A DNA stretch of 64,000 nucleotides from Candidatus Lindowbacteria bacterium RIFCSPLOWO2_12_FULL_62_27 (lineage in GTDB: Bacteria; Lindowbacteria; 2-12-FULL-62-27): contig MFPR01000001.1 of the NCBI GenBank assembly GCA_001784175.1, forward strand, positions 1-64,000, read 5' to 3'. Below, in pieces: positions 32,710 through 41,357 of this stretch. A model generated the notes under the pieces. It did not search any database and had not been told where the DNA came from. It saw nothing but the letters and a program-made list of their open reading frames with translations. Numbering within the stretch: the stretch's first letter is position 1; each line of letters begins with the position of its first letter. The position numbers were made by a program, and so were the translations under genes.

Positions 32710-33570
32710 ATGAGAATCTCAGAGATGCTGGCGCGCGACGGCCGCACGTTTTCGTTCGAATTTTTCCCGCCCAAGACCCCGGAAGGGGAGAAGAACCTGT
32801 ACGAAACCATCGAGGTCCTCCGTGAGCACCATCCGTCCTTCGTGTCGGTCACCTACGGCGCCGGCGGCAGCACGAGGGCCAAGACCGTGGAGATCGTGTC
32901 GCGGATCAAGAACGAGATCGGGATTGAAGCCATGGCGCACCTCACGTGCGTCGGCGCCGCCCGGGGCGAAATCCTGAGCGTGCTGGACAAACTCAAAAAG
33001 GAGCGCATCGAAAACGTTCTCGCGCTGAGGGGCGATCCCCCCAAGGGCGAAACCGGATTCACGCCGCATGCGGACGGATTCCGGTACGCCAGCGAGCTGG
33101 TCGCGGCCGTCCGGGAGCACGACGATTTCACGATCGGTGTCGCCGGCTACCCGGAGGGTCATGTGGAGTGCGAGAGCAAGGAGAAGGACCTGGAGAACCT
33201 GAAGCGGAAGGTGGACGCGGGCGGGGAGTTCATCATCACGCAGTTGTTTTTCGACCCCAAGGACTATTTCGATTTTGTGGCCAGAGCCCGCGCCATCGGC
33301 ATCCGCGTCCCGATCATCCCGGGCATCATGCCGGTCACCAATTTCGCGCAGATCCAGAAGTTCACGCAAATGTGCGGCGCCCACCTGCCGGCCGAAATGC
33401 GGGCGGCGCTCGAACCGATCCAGCACGACCCGGCGCAGGTGCAGGCCTTCGGTGTCGAATACGCGGTGCGCCAGTGCCAGGAACTCCTCAACCGCGGCGC
33501 CCCCGGCATCCATTTCTACACCCTCAACAAATCCCCCGCCACGCGCGCGATTTTCTCCCGGCTGTTTTGA
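32710..33570 (+). CDS. metF: 5,10-methylenetetrahydrofolate reductase
   Basis: The protein has 286 residues, bacterial MetF length. Family motifs are FSFEFFPPKTPEGEKNL with the catalytic Glu, VTYGAGGSTR, AHLTCVGA, LALRGDPPKG and GAEFIITQ-like GGEFIITQLFFD. It reduces methylene-THF to methyl-THF with FAD for methionine synthesis and one-carbon metabolism. It begins seven bases after the RNase HI stop and is followed by a clear promoter for the next gene. Confidence 0.95.
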   Translation: MRISEMLARDGRTFSFEFFPPKTPEGEKNLYETIEVLREHHPSFVSVTYGAGGSTRAKTVEIVSRIKNEIGIEAMAHLTCVGAARGEILSVLDKLKKERIENVLALRGDPPKGETGFTPHADGFRYASELVAAVREHDDFTIGVAGYPEGHVECESKEKDLENLKRKVDAGGEFIITQLFFDPKDYFDFVARARAIGIRVPIIPGIMPVTNFAQIQKFTQMCGAHLPAEMRAALEPIQHDPAQVQAFGVEYAVRQCQELLNRGAPGIHFYTLNKSPATRAIFSRLF

Positions 33571-33593
33571 ACCGCACTTTTCCATTCTCCCGT

Positions 33594-33622
33594 TTGACTT
33601 CGTCACCATTGCCCGTTAGAAT
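33594..33622 (+). promoter_or_regulatory. Sigma70-type promoter for the PilZ gene
   Basis: TTGACT (33594-33599), a 17-base spacer and TAGAAT (33617-33622) form one of the best promoter matches in the window. The expected transcription start is near 33629, about 37 bases before the ATG at 33666. Confidence 0.65.
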
Positions 33623-33665
33623 TTGGCTGTGACCGCGTGACTGCGGTGAAAGGGGTGGCTTGCGG

Positions 33666-34403
33666 ATGGGGGAGGACCCAGGGGTGAGAGGTGTGATCGC
33701 CGCCGACGGCTTGGCCGACATTTCCCGGCGGGCATCGGCGCCGGCGGAGGCGCCGGACCCGTGCCATTATTATCTGGGGCAGGACCGCGCGATCTACGGT
33801 CCTGCCGATCTCATGGCGATCGCCGGGTGGATCGGGGAGGGCCGTGTGACGGCGCGGGACTGGATTTTCGTGCCGTCGATGTGCGACTGGATGCCGATCC
33901 TAGAGATTCCGGAGTTGGCCGCGTGTTTTTACAGCGAGTCGGACCGGCCTCCGGGCCCGCCGCCCGCGCTCGCCGTCGATTTTGTCCGGAAGCACTACTC
34001 CGCCGGAAGGCTGGATCCTTCGGACCCGACCAAACCCGAAGTCCTCGAGAAACGTCAGTGGGTTCGCATTCCCCTCAGCGCCGTCATGAAATTCTCCCGG
34101 GTACAACAGGTCAACGGCAACGGTTCCGCGCAGTTTGAGGCCTGCACCGTCAATCTTTCCGAGGGCGGTCTGGGCTTCGAATGGATGGAGCCGTTGGCCG
34201 CCGGCGAGAAGCTCTACGTGCGCGTTGAATTTTCTCCTTCCGTTCTCCATGGTTCCGCCCAAGTGGTTCATTGTATTCAGCGCGGGCCGGCGGTCTACCG
34301 GATCGGCGTCGCGTTTTCAAATCTGCCCGAATCCGAGCGTTACAAGATCCGCGCCCACATCCTGACCCACCTCCAGTCCGCCGCACGCCGCCCTCCGGCT
34401 TGA
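33666..34403 (+). CDS. GYF_2-like plus PilZ domain protein (c-di-GMP effector)
   Basis: The protein has 245 residues. Residues ~38-85 (HYYLGQDRAIYGPADLMAIAGWIGEGRVTARDWIFVP) match the GYF_2-like domain often fused to bacterial signalling proteins. Residues ~130-235 form a PilZ domain with KRQWVRIP, NLSEGGLGFEW and a beta-barrel end HCIQRGPAVYRIGVAF. Only one of the two usual Arg residues in the RxxxR c-di-GMP motif is evident (QWVRI), so binding should be tested. ATG 33666 follows AAAGGGGTGG; TTG 33660 is less likely. It has its own promoter. Confidence 0.8.
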   Translation: MGEDPGVRGVIAADGLADISRRASAPAEAPDPCHYYLGQDRAIYGPADLMAIAGWIGEGRVTARDWIFVPSMCDWMPILEIPELAACFYSESDRPPGPPPALAVDFVRKHYSAGRLDPSDPTKPEVLEKRQWVRIPLSAVMKFSRVQQVNGNGSAQFEACTVNLSEGGLGFEWMEPLAAGEKLYVRVEFSPSVLHGSAQVVHCIQRGPAVYRIGVAFSNLPESERYKIRAHILTHLQSAARRPPA

Positions 34404-34452
34404 AAATTCTCCCGGCGTCGGATAGGGTGACGCTGGACGGGGAGGTGAGCGG

Positions 34453-34686
34453 ATGGACACAAGTGTGGTGCAGCGTCGCATCGAAGAGGCGTTGCCGGGA
34501 TCGAAGGTCGAAGTGCTGGACCAGGGCGGCGGGGACCACCTGCAGGTGACGGTGGTTTCGGCGGCGTTTGCCGGCAAGAGCCGGATGCAGCAGCACCAGA
34601 TGATCTACGGCCTCTTTCGCGAGGAGATGCAGACCGAGGCCATCCACGCGCTCGCACTCAAGACGTTCACGCCCGAAGAGGCGTAG
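34453..34686 (+). CDS. BolA/IbaG-family protein
   Basis: The protein has 77 residues, full length for the family. It has the BolA fold pattern: an N-terminal helix ([19 protein letters not shown]), a [29 protein letters not shown] core with the conserved His and Arg, and a C-terminal [13 protein letters not shown]. BolA proteins pair with CGFS monothiol glutaredoxins through a shared [2Fe-2S] cluster, and such a glutaredoxin is encoded next. The start is preceded by GGGGAGGTGA. Confidence 0.92.
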   Translation: MDTSVVQRRIEEALPGSKVEVLDQGGGDHLQVTVVSAAFAGKSRMQQHQMIYGLFREEMQTEAIHALALKTFTPEEA

Positions 34687-34714
34687 TGACAGAATTGTAA
34701 AGGAGGTCTTGAGA

Positions 34715-35044
34715 ATGGAAGAGATCCAAGAGCGAATCAAGAAGGACATCGAAGCGAATCCGATCCTTTTGTACATCAAGGGCACGCGGGAGCAGCCGAT
34801 GTGCGGATTTTCCGCGCAGGCCGTCCACGTGTTCGAGCGGCTCGGCGTGCCGTTCGAGACCCGGAACGTCCTCGACGGTTCGGGCCTCCGGGAGGCCCTT
34901 CCGCAGGTTTCGAACTGGCCGACGTTCCCGCAGGTCTTCGTCAAGGGGGAGCTGGTGGGCGGGAGTGACATCGTGACGGAGATGTACGAAAAGGGAGAGC
35001 TTCAGCCACTGGTCGAAAAGGCGCTTGGCTCAACCAAGAACTAG
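34715..35044 (+). CDS. grxD: Monothiol CGFS glutaredoxin (Grx4/GrxD type)
   Basis: The protein has 109 residues with the active site CGFS in GTREQPMCGFSAQAV, the GSH-binding WPTFPQVFVKGELVGGSDI region and a C-terminal helix. It carries or delivers [2Fe-2S] clusters with glutathione and a BolA partner. ATG 34715 follows AGGAGG at an eight-base spacing; TTG 34709 is less likely. Adjacent bolA and grx genes strongly suggest a working pair. Confidence 0.93.
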   Translation: MEEIQERIKKDIEANPILLYIKGTREQPMCGFSAQAVHVFERLGVPFETRNVLDGSGLREALPQVSNWPTFPQVFVKGELVGGSDIVTEMYEKGELQPLVEKALGSTKN

Positions 35045-35056
35045 AATCGGGGGTAC

Positions 35057-36928
35057 ATGACGGAACCGGCGACAGCACAGGGCGGCGTGACGCGCGATGA
35101 GGCGATGGCAGTCGCTGAGGCCGCGCGTGAGACGGAGTGGAAGCATCCCTCCTTTGTCGCCGAACTCTTCATGGGCCGGTTCCGGCCCGGGCTGATTTTT
35201 CCCTATCCGCTTCAATCCGAATCCGACAAGAAAACCGGCGACGAATTTCTGGCGAAGCTCGAGAAGTTCCTGCGGGAGCATCTGGACCCCGACGAGGTCG
35301 ACCGGACGCACGAGATCCCGGTCGAGGTCATCAAGGGCCTGGCGGACCTCGGATGTTTCGGGATGAAAATTCCGACCTCGTACGGCGGGTTGGGCCTCTC
35401 GCAGGTCAATTACAACCGCTCCATCGCGCTGGTCGCGTCGTATTGCGCCTCGACCGCCGTCTGGCTTTCGGCGCACCAGTCGATCGGCGCGCCCCAGCCG
35501 CTCAAGCTGTTCGGGACGGAAGAGCAGAAGAAAAAATATTTTCCGCTGTTCGCCAAGGGATTCATTTCGGCCTTTGCGCTGACCGAGCCGGACGTCGGGT
35601 CGGACCCGGCGCGGATGTCGACGACCGCGACGCCCAACGCCGACCGGTCCGAGTGGACGATCAGCGGCGACAAGCTCTGGTGCACGAACGGTCCGGTGGC
35701 CGACATCATGATCGTGATGGCGCGCACGCCCGACCGGATGGTGGACGGCAAAGCGCGGCGGCAGATCACGGCCTTCATCGTGGAGCGAAACACGCCGGGG
35801 GTTGAAGTAGTCCACCGGTGCGAATTCATGGGGCTGAACGGCATTCAGAACGGGCTCATCCGGTTCAACAACGTCCGGGTGCCGGCGAAAAACATATTGT
35901 GGGATGAAGGCCGCGGCCTGAAACTCGCCCTGACCACCCTGAACACCGGCCGCCTCACGATTCCGGCCGCCTGCACCGGCACCGCCAAGCAGAGCCTCCG
36001 CTGGGTGCGGGAGTGGTCCAACGAGCGCGTCCAGTGGGGCGCGCCGATCGGCCGGCACGAGGCGATCGCGCAGAAAATCAGTTGGATGGCCGCGACCACG
36101 TTTGCGATGGAGGCCGTGACATACTACACCTCGGGCCTGGCCGACCGCGGCGACGCGGACATCCGGCTGGAGGCGGCGATTGCCAAACTGTTCTGTTCGG
36201 AAGCCTCCTGGAAAATTGCGGACGAAACCGTGCAGATCCGGGGCGGGCGCGGCTATGAAACCGCGCGGAGTCTCCGCGCGCGCGGCGAAAAGGCGATCCC
36301 GGCCGAGCGGGCGCTGCGGGACGCGCGGATCAACACGATCATCGAGGGATCGAGCGAGATCATGCGGCTCGTCATCGCGCGCGAGGCCGTGGACCGGCAC
36401 ATGCAGGTGGCCGGCAGAATTTTGCAACCGGGCCTCGCGGTGCAGGACCGGGTGCGGGCGGCGGGCAAGGCCGCGCTGTTCTACGCGGTGTGGTATCCCA
36501 CGCGATGGTTCCATCTTGCCTGGCCGCCCCGATACCTCTTTCTTGGCCGGTCATTGGCCTCGCACCTCCGGTTCGCCCACCGGCACACGCGGCGGCTGTC
36601 TCGCGCCATCTTTCACGCGATGCTTCGCCATGGCCCCGGCCTGGAAAAGCGGCAGGCGGTGTTGTACCGCATCGTCGACATCGGCGTGCATCTCTTTGCG
36701 ATGACCGCCGCCGTTTCGTACGCCCGCACGCTCGCGCGCCAGAATCCGGCCGACCGAACGCCCGTGGATCTCGCGGATCTGTTCTGCCGGCAGGCACGCA
36801 GGCAGATCCGCAGCCTCGATTGCGCCATCTGGTGCCACGACGACACCCGATCGTACCGGGTCGCCCGGCAGGTTCTGGACGGCCGGATGACCTGGCTGGA
36901 AAAAGGGGCGATCGGGGAGACGCCGTGA
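35057..36928 (+). CDS. Acyl-CoA dehydrogenase with long C-terminal extension
   Basis: The protein has 623 residues. The ACAD core (about 60-430) has LTEPDVGSDPARMSTTA (FAD/substrate loop), GLNGIQNGLIRFNNVRVPAKN and QWGAPIGRHEAIAQKISWMA. The probable catalytic Glu lies in NTIIEGSSEIMRL, the position used by short-chain and VLCAD-like enzymes. An extension of about 180 residues follows, as in VLCAD/ACAD9-type enzymes; it has hydrophobic and amphipathic helices that could attach to the membrane. It should oxidise longer acyl-CoAs in beta-oxidation. Its stop overlaps the next start (GTGA). Confidence 0.88.
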   Translation: MTEPATAQGGVTRDEAMAVAEAARETEWKHPSFVAELFMGRFRPGLIFPYPLQSESDKKTGDEFLAKLEKFLREHLDPDEVDRTHEIPVEVIKGLADLGCFGMKIPTSYGGLGLSQVNYNRSIALVASYCASTAVWLSAHQSIGAPQPLKLFGTEEQKKKYFPLFAKGFISAFALTEPDVGSDPARMSTTATPNADRSEWTISGDKLWCTNGPVADIMIVMARTPDRMVDGKARRQITAFIVERNTPGVEVVHRCEFMGLNGIQNGLIRFNNVRVPAKNILWDEGRGLKLALTTLNTGRLTIPAACTGTAKQSLRWVREWSNERVQWGAPIGRHEAIAQKISWMAATTFAMEAVTYYTSGLADRGDADIRLEAAIAKLFCSEASWKIADETVQIRGGRGYETARSLRARGEKAIPAERALRDARINTIIEGSSEIMRLVIAREAVDRHMQVAGRILQPGLAVQDRVRAAGKAALFYAVWYPTRWFHLAWPPRYLFLGRSLASHLRFAHRHTRRLSRAIFHAMLRHGPGLEKRQAVLYRIVDIGVHLFAMTAAVSYARTLARQNPADRTPVDLADLFCRQARRQIRSLDCAIWCHDDTRSYRVARQVLDGRMTWLEKGAIGETP

Positions 36929-37485
36929 ATGGGCGATCCTACGAATCCTGGCGGGATGAACTCCACCGATTTTTGAGCGGCGCCGAACGGGTGCTTGTGA
37001 TTCCGTACGAGGGCCCGGACCTGAATCCCCGGCGGTTCTGGCACCGGCTGGCCAAGCGGCATCCGGTGCGATTCTTCTTCCAGACCGCCGTCGTTGCGCT
37101 GACAACCTACCTGCCGGCCGGCGAATTCAAGAATTCCCTGTTGCGGCTGATCGGCATGAACATCGGCCGGGACGCGTTCATCGCCTCCGGCGTTTTATTT
37201 GATCTGGAGTTTCCGACCCTCGTCACGATCGGTCCCGGCGCGATCATCGGCACCATGACGAAGATCCTGACGCACGAGGTCACCGTGCGGTCCATCCGCG
37301 TCGGCCGGATCGACATCGGCCGGCAGGCGGTGATCGGCGTCGGCTGCGTGATTCGGTCGGGCGTGCGGATCGGCGACGGGGCCGTAGTTTCGATGCAGTC
37401 GTTTGTGCACAAGGACGTGGAGGCCGGCGTCTTCGCCGGCGGCAAGCCGGCGGAATTCATCAAGAAGCTCGACGGCCTGGTTTGA
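36925..37485 (+). CDS. Hexapeptide-repeat acyltransferase-like protein
   Basis: The protein has 186 residues from GTG 36925, which overlaps the dehydrogenase stop. The N-terminal ~75 residues include a short hydrophobic stretch (FFFQTAVVALTTYLP). Residues ~80-180 form left-handed beta-helix repeats (IGMNIGRDAFIASGVLFDLEFPTLVTIGPGAIIG, GVGCVIRSGVRIGDGAVVSMQSFV). An active-site His is likely in KILTHEVTV. It resembles acetyltransferases of the maltose/serine O-acetyltransferase group; acceptor unknown. The overlap with both neighbours suggests one operon for acyl or lipid handling. Confidence 0.78.
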   Translation: MNGRSYESWRDELHRFLSGAERVLVIPYEGPDLNPRRFWHRLAKRHPVRFFFQTAVVALTTYLPAGEFKNSLLRLIGMNIGRDAFIASGVLFDLEFPTLVTIGPGAIIGTMTKILTHEVTVRSIRVGRIDIGRQAVIGVGCVIRSGVRIGDGAVVSMQSFVHKDVEAGVFAGGKPAEFIKKLDGLV

Positions 37486-38342
37486 CTCCGGGCCGCCGGC
37501 GCCTCTGCGTATTCGTCTGTCTTTGCGGCCTGACGCTGGGAGGATGCACGATGTTTGAAGGTCCGATCACATCCATGATTTTTTTTCCCGACCCGGTATT
37601 GGAATATGAGCCGAAAGACATTGGACTTTCGGCCGAGACGGTAACCTTGAACGTATCGCAGGGCGTCGACCTCTATTGCTGGTATATCCCGGCGTCGAAA
37701 AATCGTCCGGTCCTGCTCTACCTTCACGGCAACGCCGGCAACATTTCGCACCGGCTGTCCATCGCCAAAGGCTGGGCCGACCGCGGCTTTGGATGTTTTA
37801 TGCTCGACTATCGCGGCTACGGCCGCAGCAGCGGCCAGATCCACCATGAAAAGGATATGACCGACGACGCGCGGGCCGCCTACGGCTGGCTGCGGCAGGA
37901 GCGCGGGATTCCGGCGGAAAAAATCGTCTTGTACGGTGAATCGATCGGCTGCGCGCCCTCGATCGATCTTGCGCTCGCAGAGACCGCCGGCGCCCTCGTA
38001 CTCATGGCGCCGTTTACCACCCTGCCCGACATGGCGCGGGTCCATTACGGATTCCGCGCGCCCGGATTTCTCGTGAAGAATTTCATGTTCGACAACGAAT
38101 CGAAAATCGCCTCAGTGAAGTCGCCGATCTTTCTCATCCACGGCACCGCCGACGAAATCGTCCCCTTCGAAATGGGCCGGAAGATATTCGAGCGCTCCGC
38201 CTCCACGAAGGAGTCGTACTGGGTCGAAGGCGGCACGCACAACGACCTGCCCCAATCCGCCGGCGCCGCCTTTTGGGACCGCCCGGCGGACTTTTTAATT
38301 AGAACTCTGGGGCCGCATCTGCTAGAATCCGGCGCATTGTGA
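37482..38342 (+). CDS. Lipoprotein alpha/beta hydrolase
   Basis: The protein has 286 residues from TTG 37482 (TTGA overlap with the previous stop). A lipoprotein signal RLCVFVCLCGLTLGGC places the lipidated Cys at ~22. The hydrolase has the oxyanion LHGNAGN, nucleophile Ser in LYGESIGCAPS, acid Asp in LIHGTADEIVPF and His in VEGGTHNDLP. It resembles BEM46/ABHD13-like serine hydrolases with small ester or acyl substrates. It is the last gene of the dehydrogenase-acyltransferase group and acts outside the cytoplasm. Confidence 0.87.
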   Translation: MTPGRRRLCVFVCLCGLTLGGCTMFEGPITSMIFFPDPVLEYEPKDIGLSAETVTLNVSQGVDLYCWYIPASKNRPVLLYLHGNAGNISHRLSIAKGWADRGFGCFMLDYRGYGRSSGQIHHEKDMTDDARAAYGWLRQERGIPAEKIVLYGESIGCAPSIDLALAETAGALVLMAPFTTLPDMARVHYGFRAPGFLVKNFMFDNESKIASVKSPIFLIHGTADEIVPFEMGRKIFERSASTKESYWVEGGTHNDLPQSAGAAFWDRPADFLIRTLGPHLLESGAL

Positions 38343-38388
38343 AACTGCGCTGAACATGAAATTCGACAAAGGATGAGGTGAAACGAGG

Positions 38389-40128
38389 ATGAAAAAATCG
38401 CTGGGAATCCTGCTGCTCCTGGTTGCGGTCCTTCTGGCCTACGCCGCATTTCGGCCGGTCCGCGCGCCCAAGGATGAAATCCTGCAGGGCGGAAAGAATA
38501 TGCGGCCCTACAACATACTGATTCTGACATCCGAAAGCTTCAACCTGCGGCATCTGGGCTGTTACGGCTATCCGAAACCGACGTCGCCGACGATCGACCA
38601 GTTGGCGAAGGAGGGCGTGCTGTTCACGCAGATGGTGAACGCGTCGGCCTGGACCAACGAGAGCCTCATCTCGCTCTTCACCTCGCTCGAATCCGGCATT
38701 CACAACGTGATCACGCGGTCGAGAAACATCGATCCGAAATGGTACACGCCGATCGAGATTCTGCGGGACCTCGGCTATGACGCGCCACGCCTGCAGGGCT
38801 TTCAGGGCGACCAGAATCACAGTTTTGTCGGGTTCGACGACGTCGAGTGGCGGAAGACCTTCGACTGGTTCGACATCAACTCCGGCAAAATCGAGCAGCC
38901 GTTTCTCATCTTCTGGCATTTTCTGCCCGCCCACCTTCCCTACGACGCCGGCGACACGTACGAAAAAATGTTTTTCCGAGAGGACATGATCCGGTCGGCC
39001 GCCAGCCGGGAGCGGATCGCGCGGGTGCGGAAGGACTCCGTCATTTTGAAGTCGTCCGTCACGTTCCAGCCCGAGGACTCGGCGGCGATCCATGCGCTCT
39101 ATGACGCCGAGATCCGCCGGTTCGACGATTTTGTCAAGGAGGCGATCGCGAAACTCAAGCGGGAGGGGCTGGACAAGAACACGATCGTCCTCATCGGCTG
39201 CGACCACGGCGAGGAGATTCTGGAGCACGGACATGTGGGCCACAGCTCGACCACCGGGGCCGGCCATATGTACGACGAGTTGATCCACGTGCCGTTTATC
39301 ATGTGGGCGCCCGGCATTCTGCCGGAGGGCAAGGTGATCTCCGCGCAGATGCGGACCATCGACGTCATGCCGACGCTGTTCGAGCTCGTCCACGTCCCCG
39401 TCCCATCCTATTTCCGGGGCCAGTCGATGCTGGGCGTCATCACCGGCCGGGAGGCGCCGGCGGACCGGCCCGCCTACGTGCAGACCTCCAAGTGGGGATT
39501 CGGCGAGCCCGACCCGTTCAACGTGAAGGACTACATCTATTGCGTCCGCACGCCGCGCTGGAAATTCGTCTCCTTCGTCTCGAACAAGGAGCCGGTGCGG
39601 GAAGAGTTGTTCAATCTGGAGGAGGACCCGTACGAGCAGAAGAACCTGATTGAACAGCACGTGAAGGAGGCCAATGAGTTTCGCGTCCAGCTGACGGCGC
39701 GGCTCATCGAATACACGAAAATCAAACCCCCCAAGATCGACGTCCCGGTCGCGCGGACGCCCGGGGAGAAGCTCCTGGACTTTTTCGGGCTCACGCGGGC
39801 GTACGATTTTTCCGGAGTTCCGCATCCGAAATGGATTCATCCGGCGGACAACCTGGCGTGGGCCTACGCGAAGACGAACGGCCAGATCCGGCTGGAATGG
39901 GAGGGCGTGAAGGGCTGCCCCTACGTGATCGAATATGAACTCGGGACCGGAGACTATCACCTGACCGGCGAGGTCAAGGTCGACGGCAACGTCAAGGATT
40001 TCGGCGAGTTCACGCCTCAGTACTGGAGCACGTACCTCGTCGTGCGAAATCCCTTCAAGCTGCGCGTGTCGCCGGACAAGACTCCGCGCGACTGGAGCGA
40101 GTGGGTCACGTTCCGGTTTGAACCGTAA
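38389..40128 (+). CDS. Membrane-anchored sulfatase-fold protein without the formylglycine cysteine
   Basis: The protein has 579 residues. A signal anchor lies at 1-22 (KKSLGILLLLVAVLLAYAAF). The alkaline-phosphatase/sulfatase fold is shown by NILILTSESFNLRHLGCYGYPKPTSPTIDQLAKEGVLF and the metal site GCDHGEEILEHGHVGH. Where classic sulfatases have C-x-P-x-R, this one reads SAWTNESLISLFTSL, so the usual formylglycine cannot form and a Ser/Thr nucleophile is likely, as in phosphodiesterase or phosphotransferase relatives. A ~120-residue C-terminal beta-rich domain ends the protein. The next gene overlaps its 3' end. Confidence 0.82.
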   Translation: MKKSLGILLLLVAVLLAYAAFRPVRAPKDEILQGGKNMRPYNILILTSESFNLRHLGCYGYPKPTSPTIDQLAKEGVLFTQMVNASAWTNESLISLFTSLESGIHNVITRSRNIDPKWYTPIEILRDLGYDAPRLQGFQGDQNHSFVGFDDVEWRKTFDWFDINSGKIEQPFLIFWHFLPAHLPYDAGDTYEKMFFREDMIRSAASRERIARVRKDSVILKSSVTFQPEDSAAIHALYDAEIRRFDDFVKEAIAKLKREGLDKNTIVLIGCDHGEEILEHGHVGHSSTTGAGHMYDELIHVPFIMWAPGILPEGKVISAQMRTIDVMPTLFELVHVPVPSYFRGQSMLGVITGREAPADRPAYVQTSKWGFGEPDPFNVKDYIYCVRTPRWKFVSFVSNKEPVREELFNLEEDPYEQKNLIEQHVKEANEFRVQLTARLIEYTKIKPPKIDVPVARTPGEKLLDFFGLTRAYDFSGVPHPKWIHPADNLAWAYAKTNGQIRLEWEGVKGCPYVIEYELGTGDYHLTGEVKVDGNVKDFGEFTPQYWSTYLVVRNPFKLRVSPDKTPRDWSEWVTFRFEP

Positions 40129-41356
40129 AGCCGCCGTTCTGTTTTTCTGCGCTGTAGCCGCCGCCTGCGCGCGACCCGCCCCCGTGTCCGACCGGCGGTC
40201 CACCGTGGAGCCCGGGATCGAGGTGTTGCTCGAACAGCCGCGCGTCACGCTCGGCGACCGGCGCGCGGGCCTGCTGACGCACGCCGCCGGGATCACGCGG
40301 GATCTTGTATCGAGCGTGGACGCGATGAAGGCGAAGCCGGAGATCCGGCTGACCGCGCTCTTTTCACCCGAACACGGCATTCGCGGATCGGCGGCGGCCG
40401 GCGAGCAGGTGCAGGGCGGGCGCGATCCCGCGACGGGCCTGCCGATTCATTCGCTGTATGGAAAAACAAAAAAACCGACGCCGGAGATGATGGCCGAGGT
40501 CGATGTCCTCATCGTCGACCTGCAGGACATCGGCTCGCGAAGTTACACGTACATCTCGACGCTCTATTACGCGCTGGAGGCCGCGGCGGAGCAGAAGAAG
40601 CGCGTGGTGGTCTGCGACCGGCCGAACCCGATGGGCGGGCTGGTGGTGGACGGTCCGGTGCTGGACCCGGCGTTCCGGTCGTTCATCGGCGTCGCCGCGA
40701 TTCCGGTCGTGCACGGCATGACGATCGGCGAGCTGGCCTGGCTGTTCAACGCGGAATTTCACATCGGCTGCGACCTTCAGGTGATCCCGATGCGTGGCTG
40801 GCGGCGGTCGATGCTGTTTCGGGAAACGGGACTCTTTTGGGTCCCGCCGTCGCCGCACATCCCGACGCCCGAAACGCCGCTCTTCTATCCCATCACCGGC
40901 CTCATCGGCGAGATGGGCACGCTCTCGGAGGGCGTGGGCACGCCGATGCCGTTTCACCTCGTCGGCGCGCCATGGATGGACGGTCGTGCGCTTCAGGCGG
41001 CCCTGCCGCCTCTCACCGGCGTCGCCTTCCGGCCGCTGACCGTCAAGCCGTTTTATTTCAGATACGTCGGCGCCGAGGTCCACGGAGTCCAGATTTACGT
41101 CACCGATCCGCGCAGGTACCGGCCGGTCGAAACGGCCGTACACCTGCTCGCGCAGGTCCGGCGGCTCTGGCCCGCCGAATTTCAATGGCATCCGGCCGGC
41201 AAGCCCGATCAGCTCAAGAACGTCGACTCGGCCTGGGGCACCGACCGGATCCGCGCCATGATCGCGGCCGGCCGCCCGGCGGAGGACGTCATCAAATCCT
41301 GGCAGTCTGACCTGAGAAGCTTTCGCCGCGTGCGGCAGAAGTATATAATGTACTGA
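40118..41356 (+). CDS. namZ: NamZ-like exo-beta-N-acetylmuramidase (DUF1343)
   Basis: The protein has 412 residues from TTG 40118, overlapping the previous gene. A lipoprotein-type signal FFCAVAAAC puts a Cys at ~18. DUF1343 motifs are LLTHAAGITRD, FSPEHGIRGSAAAGEQV, VDLQDIGSRSYTYISTLYYAL, DRPNPMGG and GEMGTLSEGVGTPMPF. NamZ removes terminal N-acetylmuramic acid from peptidoglycan fragments. With an export signal it would act in the periplasm in cell-wall turnover. Confidence 0.88.
   Translation: MNRKAAVLFFCAVAAACARPAPVSDRRSTVEPGIEVLLEQPRVTLGDRRAGLLTHAAGITRDLVSSVDAMKAKPEIRLTALFSPEHGIRGSAAAGEQVQGGRDPATGLPIHSLYGKTKKPTPEMMAEVDVLIVDLQDIGSRSYTYISTLYYALEAAAEQKKRVVVCDRPNPMGGLVVDGPVLDPAFRSFIGVAAIPVVHGMTIGELAWLFNAEFHIGCDLQVIPMRGWRRSMLFRETGLFWVPPSPHIPTPETPLFYPITGLIGEMGTLSEGVGTPMPFHLVGAPWMDGRALQAALPPLTGVAFRPLTVKPFYFRYVGAEVHGVQIYVTDPRRYRPVETAVHLLAQVRRLWPAEFQWHPAGKPDQLKNVDSAWGTDRIRAMIAAGRPAEDVIKSWQSDLRSFRRVRQKYIMY
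41344..41349 (+). promoter_or_regulatory. Possible TATAAT -10 box for the primase-like gene
   Basis: A perfect TATAAT at 41344-41349 sits nine bases before the ATG at 41358, inside the 3' end of namZ. Transcription starting at or near the ATG would give a leaderless message, and no ribosome-binding site is visible. The matching -35 region (TTTCGC) is poor, so this remains tentative. Confidence 0.35.
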
Positions 41357-41357
41357 T

